From Bordetella parapertussis (GTDB taxonomy: Bacteria > Pseudomonadota > Gammaproteobacteria > Burkholderiales > Burkholderiaceae_B): 26,376 nucleotides of DNA. The number at the start of each line of letters is the position of its first letter. Within the stretch, counting starts at the first letter, position 1. This document shows positions 9,678-18,903 of this stretch, one piece after another. Made by a program: the position numbers and the translations under genes. Location: contig CAMBLP010000008.1 of the NCBI GenBank assembly GCA_945868195.1, positions 1-26,376 on the forward strand, written 5' to 3'. The notes beneath the pieces are model-generated. The model saw nothing but the letters and a program-made list of their open reading frames with translations. It was not told the DNA's origin and searched no databases.

Positions 9678-10619
9678 TCAAGCAGTTAGTCGTAAATTGA
9701 AATAGCTGCTGAGCATTGTGTCAATCTCCGATCGACTTGGTGCGTGGTTTTGTGGACCACGCGAAGCGATTTTGATCGATCCCATCAGATTTCCAAGTTT
9801 ACAGGCATCCGACCAACTCCAGCCCTGTGTCAAACCATATAACAACCCGGCTCGGTGCGCATCACCGCAACCCGTTGGATCGACAAGCCCTTGAGGCTTG
9901 ACTGGATCGATATGATGCTCTTGACCTTCAGTATAAAGCGTCGCACCCATTGCGCCACGTGTCACAACGATCGCCCGTAAGTGTTTAGCGAGTGCCGCGA
10001 TTGTCTGGCCAGTGCGTTGCTCCACAACGCTGGCTTCATAATCATTGACAGTGAGCGCTTGCGCCAAGCTCAGCATGCTCATGATGTCATCCCCATCGAA
10101 CAGAGGCATCGCCTGACCCAGATCAAAAATAAACGGGGTCCCTTGGGCATGTAAGCGCTTGGCATTCGCCATCATGCCTGCTTTTGAATCAGGCGCCACG
10201 ATTGCCCAAGCCGCTTGCTGACCGGTTAAATCATTTTCCGAGGAACGATCCATGGCGCCTGGATGAAAGGCCGTGATCTGATTGTCATCTAAGTCCGTCG
10301 TAATGAAACATTGCGCGGTCAAGGTCCCGGGTAGGCTACGAATCATCTTGACCTCGATACCGAGTTGTTTAAAGCGTTGCACATAATCTGACGCGTCTTC
10401 GCCCACCGTGGCAACGGGAATCGGATGCCCACCTAAAAGTTTCAAGTTGTAAGCGATATTGCCTGCGCAACCGCCAAACTCACGGCGCATACGAGGGACT
10501 AAAAAGGACACGCTCAACGCATGAATACGATCGGGCAAGATGTGGTCTTTGAACTGTCCTTCGAAGACTGCGATCGTATCGAAAGCGACTGAACCACAAA
10601 TTAAAACTGGGGCTGTCAT
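9678..10619 (-). CDS. PfkB-family carbohydrate/nucleoside kinase
   Basis: A 313-residue ribokinase-fold (PfkB) kinase. The N-terminal signature region reads FGGCAGNIAYNLKLLGG (residues 48-64). The second signature DPTGCGDAHRAGLLYGL (247-263) carries the anion-hole GCGD with Asp253 as catalytic base. The ATP-side motif VVTRGAMGATLY is at about 218-229. The whole resembles bacterial proteins annotated as adenosine kinase or generic carbohydrate kinase; the phosphate acceptor cannot be assigned from sequence. It lies 10 bp after the zinc-ribbon gene and upstream of the glycine-zipper lipoprotein gene, so it is probably cotranscribed with the accBC-prmA run although it has no evident metabolic link to it. 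Confidence 0.88.
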   Translation of the reverse strand: MTAPVLICGSVAFDTIAVFEGQFKDHILPDRIHALSVSFLVPRMRREFGGCAGNIAYNLKLLGGHPIPVATVGEDASDYVQRFKQLGIEVKMIRSLPGTLTAQCFITTDLDDNQITAFHPGAMDRSSENDLTGQQAAWAIVAPDSKAGMMANAKRLHAQGTPFIFDLGQAMPLFDGDDIMSMLSLAQALTVNDYEASVVEQRTGQTIAALAKHLRAIVVTRGAMGATLYTEGQEHHIDPVKPQGLVDPTGCGDAHRAGLLYGLTQGWSWSDACKLGNLMGSIKIASRGPQNHAPSRSEIDTMLSSYFNLRLTA

Positions 10620-10629
10620 GTTGTATGCC

Positions 10630-11613
10630 TTAAGGAAAAAATGGTTTAAGCGTGTAGCCGTTAATCTGCAAACCTGTCACAGCAACGGGCAAAATAAGAC
10701 TGACTTCTTGATTCGCAGCGAAAGGCTTATCAGCCAATTGTGCAGGGAGATAATCGTTGGGACTCATGCGCTTGCGTAATACAACCGTACCAGACGCATC
10801 CGTGAGCTCAAGAGTCAGCCCAGGCCATGGTTGCGCTTGATTCAAGCGATTACGCAAAGAGAATCTCAAGGACATGTCGACGGGCTTACCCTCTTGGGTT
10901 GGAGACGCCTGACGCTCAAAAGCAATCACAGACACTGAAATCCGCTCGATATATCGACGCAGGCTCACTTCGCAGCCAAGTTTTGCGCACATCGCATCAA
11001 CAACGGGACGTAACGAAGGGAGCTGAGTCGCAATATCGTTGCGGTAAACATAAGCAAGCTGAACGATGATTAACCCAAGCGCAAGCACGCTCGCCAAACT
11101 CCACAGCAGCATCTTCAGTCTCTGCGTATCGACTTCATCGATTAAAAATTCAGGTTGCGTTCTCCCCACTGAAGGGCCTTCGCCACGAAGTCTGGACTCG
11201 CCTAAAATGGTCCCAGAGGATTTCGAAATATGCTCTGCTGACTTAGCCGAAAAAGAAAACGTATTCGAGGATTCGGTATCCGCGCGCGACGTAAATACTG
11301 CGGGCTCAGGGACCTCTTGCTCTCTACGTTCTAAGGGCTCGCTTCTTTCAGGACGATGCCGCAATACTGCGGGCTCTGCAGCCGAGGCTACGGACACTGC
11401 AGGCGCGTTCGCCGCTGCTGAAGTCGAAAACCGAACTGGCTCACCGCCGCCTGGACGCTGCGTTAACGTAGGGAGCTGGCTTTCAAGCGTCTCAAAACCA
11501 TCAAAAATGTGCGAGCAGGACCCGCAGCGCACTAAACCATCCAGTGCTTGCAACTGCTCCAGTTTGACAACGAAGTCGCTATGGCACTTTGGGCAACGCG
11601 TGATTAGACTCAT
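10630..11613 (-). CDS. MJ0042 zinc-ribbon, DUF3426 membrane protein
   Basis: A 327-residue protein with an N-terminal zinc ribbon: Cys7-x2-Cys10 (RCPKC) and Cys30-x2-Cys33 (RCGSC), followed by HIFDGF. After a long, low-complexity, charged linker (about 45-165) comes one transmembrane helix (about 168-190). The C-terminal DUF3426 beta domain follows, with LRFSLRNRLNQAQPWPGLTLELTD and YLPAQLADKPFAANQEV. The topology predicted is ribbon in the cytoplasm and DUF3426 in the periplasm. The family very often follows prmA in beta- and gammaproteobacteria, as here with a 9-bp gap. Its function is not established. Confidence 0.88.
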   Translation of the reverse strand: MSLITRCPKCHSDFVVKLEQLQALDGLVRCGSCSHIFDGFETLESQLPTLTQRPGGGEPVRFSTSAAANAPAVSVASAAEPAVLRHRPERSEPLERREQEVPEPAVFTSRADTESSNTFSFSAKSAEHISKSSGTILGESRLRGEGPSVGRTQPEFLIDEVDTQRLKMLLWSLASVLALGLIIVQLAYVYRNDIATQLPSLRPVVDAMCAKLGCEVSLRRYIERISVSVIAFERQASPTQEGKPVDMSLRFSLRNRLNQAQPWPGLTLELTDASGTVVLRKRMSPNDYLPAQLADKPFAANQEVSLILPVAVTGLQINGYTLKPFFP

Positions 11614-11622
11614 GCGAACACC

Positions 11623-12525
11623 TCAGGGTTTACGACCGGCTAGGCAAACCCAGCCATCTCGGGCTTGCCAGACGCTCATTGGTAGCCAAGGGGCATAAGC
11701 CTGTGCGACCTCAAGAGCCTGTCGCTCAAGCACGCCCGATAGCACCAAATAACCTCCCGAACGCACACGCGTCGAGAGCATCGGCGCAAGAACTTTGAGG
11801 GGATTGGAAAGAATATTAGCGACGACCACATCAAACAAGCCCTCTACCAGACCTTCGGGCAGGTGCGCATTGACCTCGGTATGGTTGGCCACGGCATTGT
11901 CTGCCGTCGCTTGTACAGCTTGTTCGTCTATGTCTATGCCTGTCACACTTGAGGCACCCAGCATTTTGGCGGCAATCGCTAAAATTCCTGAACCACAACC
12001 ATAATCTAGAACAGTTGAGCCGATCGCTAACTCTTCGGCCAACCATTCAAGGCAAAGATGGGTTGTAGGATGGCTACCTGTGCCAAATGCCAAGCCTGGG
12101 TCCAATTGGATCGCGATACGTCCGGCCTCGGGTGTCTGGAGCATCTGCTCTGCATGCCAACTCGGTACGATCAAAATGCGCTCACCCACCGAGATGGGTC
12201 CAAACTGTGACTGTGTGAGTCGTACCCAATCTGCATCGGGAACCTGACGCAAATGCCATGACAGATCGGTCACTGCATCCAGATCCTGACGGGCGCTTGC
12301 CAATAATTGCTCTGGGTCCGTACCGTCCGCCAACAAGACCACAAGACGATTACGCGCCCAAGCTTGCGTATTAGGTTCGCTGCCAGGCTCTCCAAAAAGC
12401 GGCTGCTCCTCGTCGGTGTCAAGGTCAGCATCTTCGACAGACACGGACAATGCGCCGGACTCCAGCAGACCGTCGGAGAGGGGCTCTGCAAGAGAACCAG
12501 GGCACAAAAGAACCAGTTCACGCAT
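11623..12525 (-). CDS. prmA: Ribosomal protein L11 methyltransferase
   Basis: A 300-residue class I SAM-dependent methyltransferase that trimethylates lysines and the N-terminus of ribosomal protein L11. The N-terminal L11-recognition domain (about 1-110) is followed by the family signature DPGLAFGTGSHPTT (142-155). Next come the SAM-binding glycine motif VLDYGCGSG (172-180), the acidic GIDIDEQAV, and the catalytic-region NILSNPL (237-243). Length is typical. It follows accC by 30 bp in the same direction. PrmA is dispensable in E. coli. Confidence 0.95.
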   Translation of the reverse strand: MRELVLLCPGSLAEPLSDGLLESGALSVSVEDADLDTDEEQPLFGEPGSEPNTQAWARNRLVVLLADGTDPEQLLASARQDLDAVTDLSWHLRQVPDADWVRLTQSQFGPISVGERILIVPSWHAEQMLQTPEAGRIAIQLDPGLAFGTGSHPTTHLCLEWLAEELAIGSTVLDYGCGSGILAIAAKMLGASSVTGIDIDEQAVQATADNAVANHTEVNAHLPEGLVEGLFDVVVANILSNPLKVLAPMLSTRVRSGGYLVLSGVLERQALEVAQAYAPWLPMSVWQARDGWVCLAGRKP

Positions 12526-12555
12526 CGTGTTTTCCGTTACGTGCCATCAACGTTG

Positions 12556-13905
12556 TTAAGTGGCGCGAGAAGCGAGCTTGTGTTCGAGGTAGTGAATACT
12601 GGTGCCTCCCTCGACAAACTTTGCATCGGCCATCAACTCGCGGTGTAGAGGAATATTGGTTTTAATGCCTTCGACAACCATCTCTGACAATGCGATCGAC
12701 ATACGCGCCACTGCTTGGGCTCGTGTTTCACCATAAGTGATCACTTTGCCGATCATCGAGTCGTAATTCGGTGGCACAAAGTAGCCATTAAACGCATGCG
12801 AATCGATGCGTACACCGGGCCCACCTGGCGTGTGCCAGTTGGTGATGCGACCAGGGCTTGGCATAAAGGTAAAAGGATCTTCGGCGTTAATACGACATTC
12901 CACTGCATGGCCGCGGAACGTAATATCCTTTTGACGTAGTTGGAACTTTTCTCCTGCAGCGACACGAATCTGCTGCTGCACCAGATCAATCCCCGTGATG
13001 AGTTCCGTCACAGGATGCTCAACCTGAATGCGTGTATTCATTTCGATGAAATAGAACTCGCCATTCTCAAACAGAAACTCAAATGTTCCGGCGCCGCGAT
13101 ATTCGATCTTGCGGCAGGCCTCGGCACAACGCTCACCGATCTTTTCGATCAGTTTGCGATCGATCCCGGGAGCGGGCGCTTCTTCGATTACTTTCTGATG
13201 ACGGCGTTGCATCGAGCAATCGCGCTCACCAAGCCACACAGCATTTTTTCCACCATCCGCCAACACTTGGATTTCAATGTGACGTGGGTTTTCAAGAAAC
13301 TTTTCGAGATAAACCTCAGGATTATTAAACGCTGCACCGGCTTCAGATTTGGTCATGGTGACCGCATTAAGCAAAGCCGCCTCGGTGTGCACGACGCGCA
13401 TGCCTCGTCCACCACCACCCCCAGCCGCTTTGATAATGACGGGATAACCGACCTCTCGGGCCGTACGCAAAATCTCGTTTGGGTCATCAGGCAATGCGCC
13501 CGCCGAGCCAGGCACGACAGGCACACCGGCCTCGATCATGGCTTGTTTGGCGCTCACCTTGTCGCCCATCAGACGAATCGACTCAGGCCGCGGGCCGATG
13601 AACACAAAGCCGCTCTTTTCTACCCGATCGGCGAAATCGGCGTTTTCAGACAAAAAACCATAACCTGGGTGGATGGCTTCGGCATCAGTGACCTCAGCGG
13701 CCGCAATGATGGCCGGCATATTCAAATAGCTATCGCGCGAAGCTGGCGGGCCGATGCAAACCGACTCGTCGGCAAGGCGCACATATTTGGCATCGCGATC
13801 AGCTTCGGAATGGACCACAACGGTCTTGATACCCATTTCACGACACGCGCGCTGAATACGCAACGCGATTTCGCCACGGTTGGCGATCAGAATCTTTTCA
13901 AACAT
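12556..13905 (-). CDS. accC: Acetyl-CoA carboxylase, biotin carboxylase subunit
   Basis: A 449-residue ATP-grasp enzyme that carboxylates the biotin on AccB using bicarbonate and ATP, the first half-reaction of malonyl-CoA synthesis. It begins [17 protein letters not shown]. The key residues fall at the same numbers as in E. coli AccC: Lys116 and Lys159 for ATP, the glycine loop GGGGGRGM (162-169), His209 and Glu211, Lys238, Glu276 and Glu288 for metal, Asn290, Arg292 and Glu296. E. coli AccC has the same length. The start is separated from the accB stop by a single base, indicating tight translational coupling and balanced synthesis of the two subunits. Confidence 0.98.
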   Translation of the reverse strand: MFEKILIANRGEIALRIQRACREMGIKTVVVHSEADRDAKYVRLADESVCIGPPASRDSYLNMPAIIAAAEVTDAEAIHPGYGFLSENADFADRVEKSGFVFIGPRPESIRLMGDKVSAKQAMIEAGVPVVPGSAGALPDDPNEILRTAREVGYPVIIKAAGGGGGRGMRVVHTEAALLNAVTMTKSEAGAAFNNPEVYLEKFLENPRHIEIQVLADGGKNAVWLGERDCSMQRRHQKVIEEAPAPGIDRKLIEKIGERCAEACRKIEYRGAGTFEFLFENGEFYFIEMNTRIQVEHPVTELITGIDLVQQQIRVAAGEKFQLRQKDITFRGHAVECRINAEDPFTFMPSPGRITNWHTPGGPGVRIDSHAFNGYFVPPNYDSMIGKVITYGETRAQAVARMSIALSEMVVEGIKTNIPLHRELMADAKFVEGGTSIHYLEHKLASRAT

Positions 13906-13906
13906 A

Positions 13907-14365
13907 TCAGACGATCACAAAAAGAGGCTGGCCGTACTCGACCGGCTCACCGTTTTGAACCAAAATTTCTTTGATGACCCCGGATTTGTCTGCCTCGATC
14001 TCATTGAGCAATTTCATTGCCTCGATGATGCACAAGGGTTCGCCTTCTTTGACCGTCTGACCGACTTCGACAAACGAAGGGGAGTTTGGATTGGGCGCAC
14101 GATAGAACGTTCCCACCATAGGCGCCTTGACCGAGTGACCGACAACCGCGGCGGGTGCGGGCGCAACCGGTGCGGCAGCCGCTCCACCCTCTGCACCCGC
14201 TGGAGCGGGCGCATGTTGCCCAGGAGCCGGTGCGTAGGCGACGGGCTGAACCGCCTGTGAAAACTTAACAATACGAACTTTACCTTCGCCCTCTGTAATT
14301 TCCAGCTCAGCAATCCCTGACTCGGCCACCAAGTCAATTAAGGTTTTAAGTTTTCTCAGATCCAT
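13907..14365 (-). CDS. accB: Biotin carboxyl carrier protein of acetyl-CoA carboxylase
   Basis: A 152-residue carrier whose biotinylated lysine shuttles CO2 from AccC to the carboxyltransferase AccAD. The N-terminal part ([13 protein letters not shown]) is the usual helical segment. An Ala/Pro-rich flexible linker spans about 40-75, and the biotinyl domain follows with the [15 protein letters not shown] motif, Lys118 being the biotin site. The BCCP-specific thumb ([18 protein letters not shown]) is present. The gene lies 17 bp after aroQ and one base before accC. In E. coli accB autoregulates the operon; nothing here tests that. Confidence 0.97.
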   Translation of the reverse strand: MDLRKLKTLIDLVAESGIAELEITEGEGKVRIVKFSQAVQPVAYAPAPGQHAPAPAGAEGGAAAAPVAPAPAAVVGHSVKAPMVGTFYRAPNPNSPSFVEVGQTVKEGEPLCIIEAMKLLNEIEADKSGVIKEILVQNGEPVEYGQPLFVIV

Positions 14366-14382
14366 AGTATTTCCGTAAAGTT

Positions 14383-14826
14383 CTAGATAGGCTCATATTG
14401 AGCGGCAAAGCGCACTGCTGCCTCGTAACCCGATGGGCCGAGACCTGCCACCACACCCACCGCCAGATCCGACAGGTAAGAGTGATGACGAAATTCTTCT
14501 CGTTTATGGACGTTCGACAAATGAACCTCCACAAAGGCAATCTTAACCCCTGCTAGGGCATCGCGAATCGCAACGCTTGTGTGTGTGTAGGCACCCGCAT
14601 TCAGGATGATGAAATCGGTTCCGTCCGAGCGCGCCGCTTGAATTCGATCGACTAAGACGCCTTCGTGGTTGCTTTGAAAGGTGGCCAGCGAAACGCCCAG
14701 AGTCTGAGCAAGCGCCATAAGATCTGCCTCTAACTCAGGCAGCGTCGTATGACCGTACAGATGCGGCTCCCTCAACCCGAGCAAATTCAGGTTGGGTCCG
14801 TTTAGAACAAGGAGGTGTTGAGCCAT
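14383..14826 (-). CDS. aroQ: Type II 3-dehydroquinate dehydratase
   Basis: A 147-residue type II dehydroquinase that converts 3-dehydroquinate to 3-dehydroshikimate, the third shikimate-pathway step; it normally forms dodecamers. The N-terminal motif [17 protein letters not shown] includes catalytic Tyr24. The substrate-binding block [17 protein letters not shown] (75-91), His102 in EVHLSN, and Arg113 in [11 protein letters not shown] are all in place. It is the first gene of the accBC run and has a plausible promoter just upstream. Coupling of aroQ with accBC is common in proteobacteria. aroE of the same pathway lies about 5 kb away on the other strand. Confidence 0.97.
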   Translation of the reverse strand: MAQHLLVLNGPNLNLLGLREPHLYGHTTLPELEADLMALAQTLGVSLATFQSNHEGVLVDRIQAARSDGTDFIILNAGAYTHTSVAIRDALAGVKIAFVEVHLSNVHKREEFRHHSYLSDLAVGVVAGLGPSGYEAAVRFAAQYEPI

Positions 14827-14859
14827 GCCTACTCGCCAAAAGCAATGATCAGGTACGCA

Positions 14860-14888
14860 TTTTTACGCTAATTCACGCCATTTGTCTA
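14860..14888 (-). promoter_or_regulatory. Possible promoter for the aroQ-accB-accC operon
   Basis: On the minus strand TAGACA (14883-14888, five of six -35 positions) and TAAAAA (14860-14865, four of six -10 positions) are spaced 17 bp apart. They sit 34 bp upstream of the aroQ ATG, at the very end of the tlpA-like gene. It would allow aroQ-accBC to be transcribed independently of that gene. Confidence 0.45.
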
Positions 14889-14889
14889 T

Positions 14890-15480
14890 CTACGTCTTTG
14901 ATTTTGCGACTAAGCGGCCGATTTTTACATTTAAATCCTCGGGTGAGACCTGACCAAGAATTGTGTCGAAAATGCGGCCTTCTGCATCTAACAGGACGGT
15001 AAAAGGGAGACCACCCGCTGCATTACCGAGCTCTCTGACTAAGGCGATTCCAGCATGACCCGCCACATACAAAGGATAAGAAACAGGTATTTTAGTGACG
15101 AATTGAGAGATATTAGATGCCGTATCTATGCCAATACCAACAAATTGAATATCTGGCAAAGATTTTGATAAGGCATCGAGGTGAGGCATCTCCTCGACAC
15201 AGGGTGCGCACCAAGTGGCCCAAAAATTGGCAACGACGGGACGACCAAGGAGCTGCCTGAGCGCAACCGGGTTGCCCATCAAGTCCGGAAGCGACGCCTC
15301 GTACAAAGCGCGAGGATTAGGCTCGGCTTTTTGTGACATCGTGCCCGGTAAACCGACCGCGCGATTCGCAGCCGGCGCGCGGCGCGAGGTCGACTGCCAG
15401 GCGAACCACGCCGTGGTGGCGATCGCTAACAAACCTGCTCCGCCAAAGATCATCGTTCTTCTCTTCATGCCATCTATCAT
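14890..15480 (-). CDS. TlpA/ResA-family membrane-anchored thioredoxin-like protein
   Basis: A 196-residue thiol-disulfide oxidoreductase. After a basic start (MIDGMKRRTM) an uncleaved signal anchor (about residues 10-28) would place the thioredoxin fold in the periplasm. The active site is FWATWCAPCVEEMP, with cysteines 91 and 94 by this numbering, and a cis-Pro region (GGLPFTVLLDAEG) lies further on. The ATG at 15480 is preferred because GAGGGGG lies just upstream and the hydrophobic anchor follows at once; an earlier ATG at 15546 would add 22 non-hydrophobic residues. It probably reduces disulfides for cytochrome c maturation or a similar route, but the partner is unknown. It faces mpl divergently across 97 bp. 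Confidence 0.88.
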   Translation of the reverse strand: MIDGMKRRTMIFGGAGLLAIATTAWFAWQSTSRRAPAANRAVGLPGTMSQKAEPNPRALYEASLPDLMGNPVALRQLLGRPVVANFWATWCAPCVEEMPHLDALSKSLPDIQFVGIGIDTASNISQFVTKIPVSYPLYVAGHAGIALVRELGNAAGGLPFTVLLDAEGRIFDTILGQVSPEDLNVKIGRLVAKSKT

Positions 15481-15577
15481 AGCGCCCCCTCGCCTCGAAT
15501 GCGTTGATTCCATGCAAGGTTTAACCCCCGACAAGTCTTGAGACATCTGCCTCTACAATGTCGGTAGGAGACTGTTC

Positions 15578-16948
15578 ATGCATCTGCATATACTGGGAAT
15601 TTGCGGCACCTTTATGGGTGGCTTGGCGCTCATCGCGCGCGCCGCGGGACATCGTGTCACGGGCTGTGATGCGGGTGTCTATCCCCCCATGAGTACGCAA
15701 CTCAAAGAACAAGGTATCGACTTGATCGAGGGTTTTGAGCCCGACCAACTGGCGCTCAAACCCGATCTTTTTGTGATTGGCAATGTGGTTTCGCGCGGCA
15801 ACCCCTTGATGGAAGCCATCCTGGAGGCAGGTTTGCCTTATACCTCAGGTCCTCAATGGCTAGGAGACTTTGTCCTGCAACGCCAGCACGTTCTCGCTGT
15901 GGCGGGTACACATGGCAAAACGAGCACAAGTTCTATGCTGGCCTGGATTTTGCAATGCGCCGGCAAAAAACCCAACTTTCTGATCGGGGGTGTCGCACCC
16001 GGCCTCGAGGTTTCAGCGCGCTTTGACATCGAACAACCCTTTTTTGTGATTGAAGCCGATGAGTACGACACGGCCTTTTTCGACAAACGCTCCAAGTTCG
16101 TTCATTACAGACCGCGTACGGCTATTTTGAACAACCTCGAATACGATCATGCAGATATTTTCCCAGATCTGGCCGCAATCGAGACCCAATTCCATCACTT
16201 GCTGCGCACCGTTCCCCGCAGCGGCCTGGTCATCACGCCCGCGCGAGACGATGCGCTGGCGCGCGTCATCGCGCGTGGCTGCTGGGCCGCACACACCTTA
16301 ATCAATACGCATGACAGCTGGCACACTCGCGCACTGGATGCAGTATCTTTTGAGGTCTCAAAAGGCGCAGAGCACTTTGGTGACATCCACTGGACACTCA
16401 CGGGGGCGCACAACCAGCACAACGCCCTCGCGGCCATCGTCGCCGCGCACCACGTCGGCGTCACGCCTCAAGACAGCATCGCCGCGCTCAGCAACTTCAG
16501 CGGTGTCAAACGTCGCATGGAAGTGCGAGGCACCGTCCGGGACATCACGATCTATGATGATTTTGCGCATCACCCCACGGCGATCGCAACGACTCTGGCA
16601 GGTTTGCGCGCGCAGATTGGTGCGCAACGTATCCTTACCGTGCTCGAACCACGCTCCAACACCATGAAACTCGGTACCATGGCGGCACGCTTACCCGCGG
16701 CATTGGCCGACGCGGATTTGGTTTTTTGCTATGGCCAGCGCGAAGGTAAACAAGCCTTGGGGTGGGAGCCTGCCGAAGTGCTCGCCTCGCTTGGCTCACG
16801 CATGCAAGCACATCACGAAATCGAGCCGCTAATTCAAGCGATCAAACGCGCGGCGCAGGCGGGCGACCACATTGTGATCATGAGCAACGGCGGTTTCGCC
16901 GGCGTGCATGGTCGACTCCTTGAGGCGCTCGCCGCCTCACCGGCCTAA
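15578..16948 (+). CDS. mpl: UDP-N-acetylmuramate:L-alanyl-gamma-D-glutamyl-meso-diaminopimelate ligase
   Basis: A 456-residue Mur-ligase-family enzyme that joins recycled murein tripeptide to UDP-MurNAc in the cytoplasm, saving de novo peptide synthesis. The N-terminus MHLHILGICGTFMGGLALIA and the early Rossmann-like part resemble MurC. The ATP loop AGTHGKTSTS is at 109-118 and the Mpl-type segment EADEYDTAFFDKRSKF follows. HNQHNALAAI and the C-terminal IYDDFAHHPTAI are also present. AGGAG sits 7 nt before the ATG. It heads the plus-strand run that continues 38 bp downstream with the RNB-domain gene. Confidence 0.96.
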   Translation: MHLHILGICGTFMGGLALIARAAGHRVTGCDAGVYPPMSTQLKEQGIDLIEGFEPDQLALKPDLFVIGNVVSRGNPLMEAILEAGLPYTSGPQWLGDFVLQRQHVLAVAGTHGKTSTSSMLAWILQCAGKKPNFLIGGVAPGLEVSARFDIEQPFFVIEADEYDTAFFDKRSKFVHYRPRTAILNNLEYDHADIFPDLAAIETQFHHLLRTVPRSGLVITPARDDALARVIARGCWAAHTLINTHDSWHTRALDAVSFEVSKGAEHFGDIHWTLTGAHNQHNALAAIVAAHHVGVTPQDSIAALSNFSGVKRRMEVRGTVRDITIYDDFAHHPTAIATTLAGLRAQIGAQRILTVLEPRSNTMKLGTMAARLPAALADADLVFCYGQREGKQALGWEPAEVLASLGSRMQAHHEIEPLIQAIKRAAQAGDHIVIMSNGGFAGVHGRLLEALAASPA

Positions 16949-16986
16949 CAAGCTCTTTTTACAGATTCACCGGAATACCCATATCC

Positions 16987-18903
16987 ATGTACGTTTTATA
17001 TGAAGAAGATGGCGCGTTCAAAACAGGCCACATCATGGCAGAAGCCGACGCGACACTACAAGTCGAGTCGGAGTCCGGCAAACGCAGCAAGATCAAGCGG
17101 GCCAACTGCCTGTTCACGTTCGCGAGTCCCAAACCGGATGTACTGCTGCCTCAGGCAGAAAGTTTAGCCAACGAGATCGACCTGCCTTTTCTCTGGGAAT
17201 GCGCGCCGGATGATGAGTTTGACATTGACACAATGGGCGCAGAGTATTTCGGACACACGCCCGATACGCTTGAAAAAACAAGCTTATTGCTGAGGCTACA
17301 TAGCGCGCCCCTTTATTTTCATCGTCGAGGCCGAGGCCGCTATCGCGCGGCGCCTGCTGAGATTTTGGCGGCGGCACTCGCGGCTCAGGAAAAGAAGCAA
17401 CGGGTAGCGTTACAAACCGAGGAGTGGGCGCAGGCGATCGCTGCAGGCCAACTGCCGCCGGAGGTTGCTCTGTCCGCGATGTCCTTGGTGACCAAGCCCG
17501 ATAAAAACTCACAGGCTTGGAAAGCGCTTGACGCGGCCTGCGCGCAACGCCAAACCTCACCCGAACGGCTCTTGCTCGATGCGGGTGCCTGGCCGCATGC
17601 GCTGGCGCTACACAAGGGACGTTTTCTCGCAAACTATTTTCCACGCGGGACGGACTTTGCACCCTGCGACGTCCCAGAGATCGTGCGCGAGCTCCCACTC
17701 GCAGACGTTGAGGCCTACTCGGTGGACGATATCAGCACCACCGAAATCGACGATGCGCTGTCAGTCACTCGGTTGCCAGATGGTCATTTGCGCGTCGGGA
17801 TCCACATCGCAGCGCCTGGTCTATCCGTGACTAAAGACAGCGCACTCGACAAGCTTGCACGCGCCAGAATGTCCACGGTCTACATGCCGGGAGACAAAAT
17901 CCCGATGCAACCTGATGAGGTGATCGCCGCTTTTTCCTTGGACGAGGGTCGTCCTGTCCCAGTGCTGTCGCTGTACGTCACCGCCAACCCCAACACAGGA
18001 GAAATCCTCTCGCACGAAAGTCGTCTCGAACGCTTGACCGTAAGCGCCAATTTGCGCCACAACGCTCTAGATAACTTCATCACCGAAGAGTCTTTAGCGG
18101 ACCCAAGCATCGAGCTTCCCCATAACGACTGGATTCGACCACTTTGGCAACTGTCGCTCGCGCTTTGCAAACAACGCGAGATCGTCCGCGGCAAGCCTGA
18201 AAATAACAATCGTGTCGAATACAGTTTCTACGTTGACGGCGACCCGGACGATCCTGCCTCGACGGTGCGGATCGTGCCGCGCCTGCGCAACGCACCTCTG
18301 GATCGACTTGTCGCCGAGTACATGATTTTGGCTAATAGCACTTGGGGTGGCTTGCTTGCGACACACGGCCTTCCCGGCATCTATCGTTCACAACAAACTG
18401 GACGTGTGCGCATGAGTACGCACGCTCTTCCCCACGAGGCGATCGGCGTCGCGCAATACGCCTGGTGTACCTCCCCGTTACGACGCTACGTTGACCTCGT
18501 GAATCAGTGGCAGCTGATCGCGGCGATCGAGCATGGCGTGTCCGCGCCTCTGGTCGCGCCGTTCAAACCTCGCGATGCTGATTTATTCGCCATCATTGGC
18601 GGGTTTGAGTCACAATATGTCGCATGGCATGACTTTCAGAATAGTATGGAGCGCTACTGGTGTTTGCGCTGGCTACAACAGCAAAATATCACTGAGTGCG
18701 AAGCCACTTTGCTCAAAGAGGACTTGGTGCGCCTAAACAATGCCCCAATGATTGTGCGTTTAGCCGGACTACCCGCACTCGACAGAGGACAGCGCGTCTT
18801 ATTACACATCACGGCTATCGACGAACTTGCGCTTGACATGGATTGCCGCTTTATCGAGAGTATGGATAGCCAACCACCTGAGGATCTGATCGAACCGACG
18901 TGA
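16987..18903 (+). CDS. RNase II/R-like (RNB domain) protein
   Basis: A 638-residue protein whose centre is an RNB exoribonuclease domain, expected to degrade RNA 3' to 5' in the cytoplasm. The metal-binding segment reads VDDISTTEIDDAL: Asp247, Asp255 and Asp256 match E. coli RNase II Asp201, Asp209 and Asp210, while Glu253 replaces Asp207. Further on are MPGDKIPMQP, VEYSFYVDGDPDD and the conserved YAWCTSPLRRYVDLVNQWQL with the catalytic-region arginines. The N-terminal part does not look like a canonical cold-shock pair, and the C-terminus has a short S1-like strand region. A TonB-like gene overlaps its stop by GTGA. Exonuclease activity is likely but not certain given the substitution. Confidence 0.87.
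   Translation: MYVLYEEDGAFKTGHIMAEADATLQVESESGKRSKIKRANCLFTFASPKPDVLLPQAESLANEIDLPFLWECAPDDEFDIDTMGAEYFGHTPDTLEKTSLLLRLHSAPLYFHRRGRGRYRAAPAEILAAALAAQEKKQRVALQTEEWAQAIAAGQLPPEVALSAMSLVTKPDKNSQAWKALDAACAQRQTSPERLLLDAGAWPHALALHKGRFLANYFPRGTDFAPCDVPEIVRELPLADVEAYSVDDISTTEIDDALSVTRLPDGHLRVGIHIAAPGLSVTKDSALDKLARARMSTVYMPGDKIPMQPDEVIAAFSLDEGRPVPVLSLYVTANPNTGEILSHESRLERLTVSANLRHNALDNFITEESLADPSIELPHNDWIRPLWQLSLALCKQREIVRGKPENNNRVEYSFYVDGDPDDPASTVRIVPRLRNAPLDRLVAEYMILANSTWGGLLATHGLPGIYRSQQTGRVRMSTHALPHEAIGVAQYAWCTSPLRRYVDLVNQWQLIAAIEHGVSAPLVAPFKPRDADLFAIIGGFESQYVAWHDFQNSMERYWCLRWLQQQNITECEATLLKEDLVRLNNAPMIVRLAGLPALDRGQRVLLHITAIDELALDMDCRFIESMDSQPPEDLIEPT

Noticed and set aside
12940..13974. A 344-codon open frame on the plus strand opposite accC
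   Set aside because: It lies wholly antisense to accC and the end of accB, whose motifs and catalytic residues are complete. Its translation has no recognisable motif and is rich in His, Arg and Thr, as expected of a shadow frame.
15554..15559. TACAAT as a -10 box for mpl
   Set aside because: No -35 hexamer lies at acceptable spacing, and a transcript starting there would leave almost no room for the ribosome binding site.
17114..17698. A 194-codon minus-strand frame within the RNB gene
   Set aside because: Arg/Pro/Ala-rich shadow translation opposite a well-supported gene.
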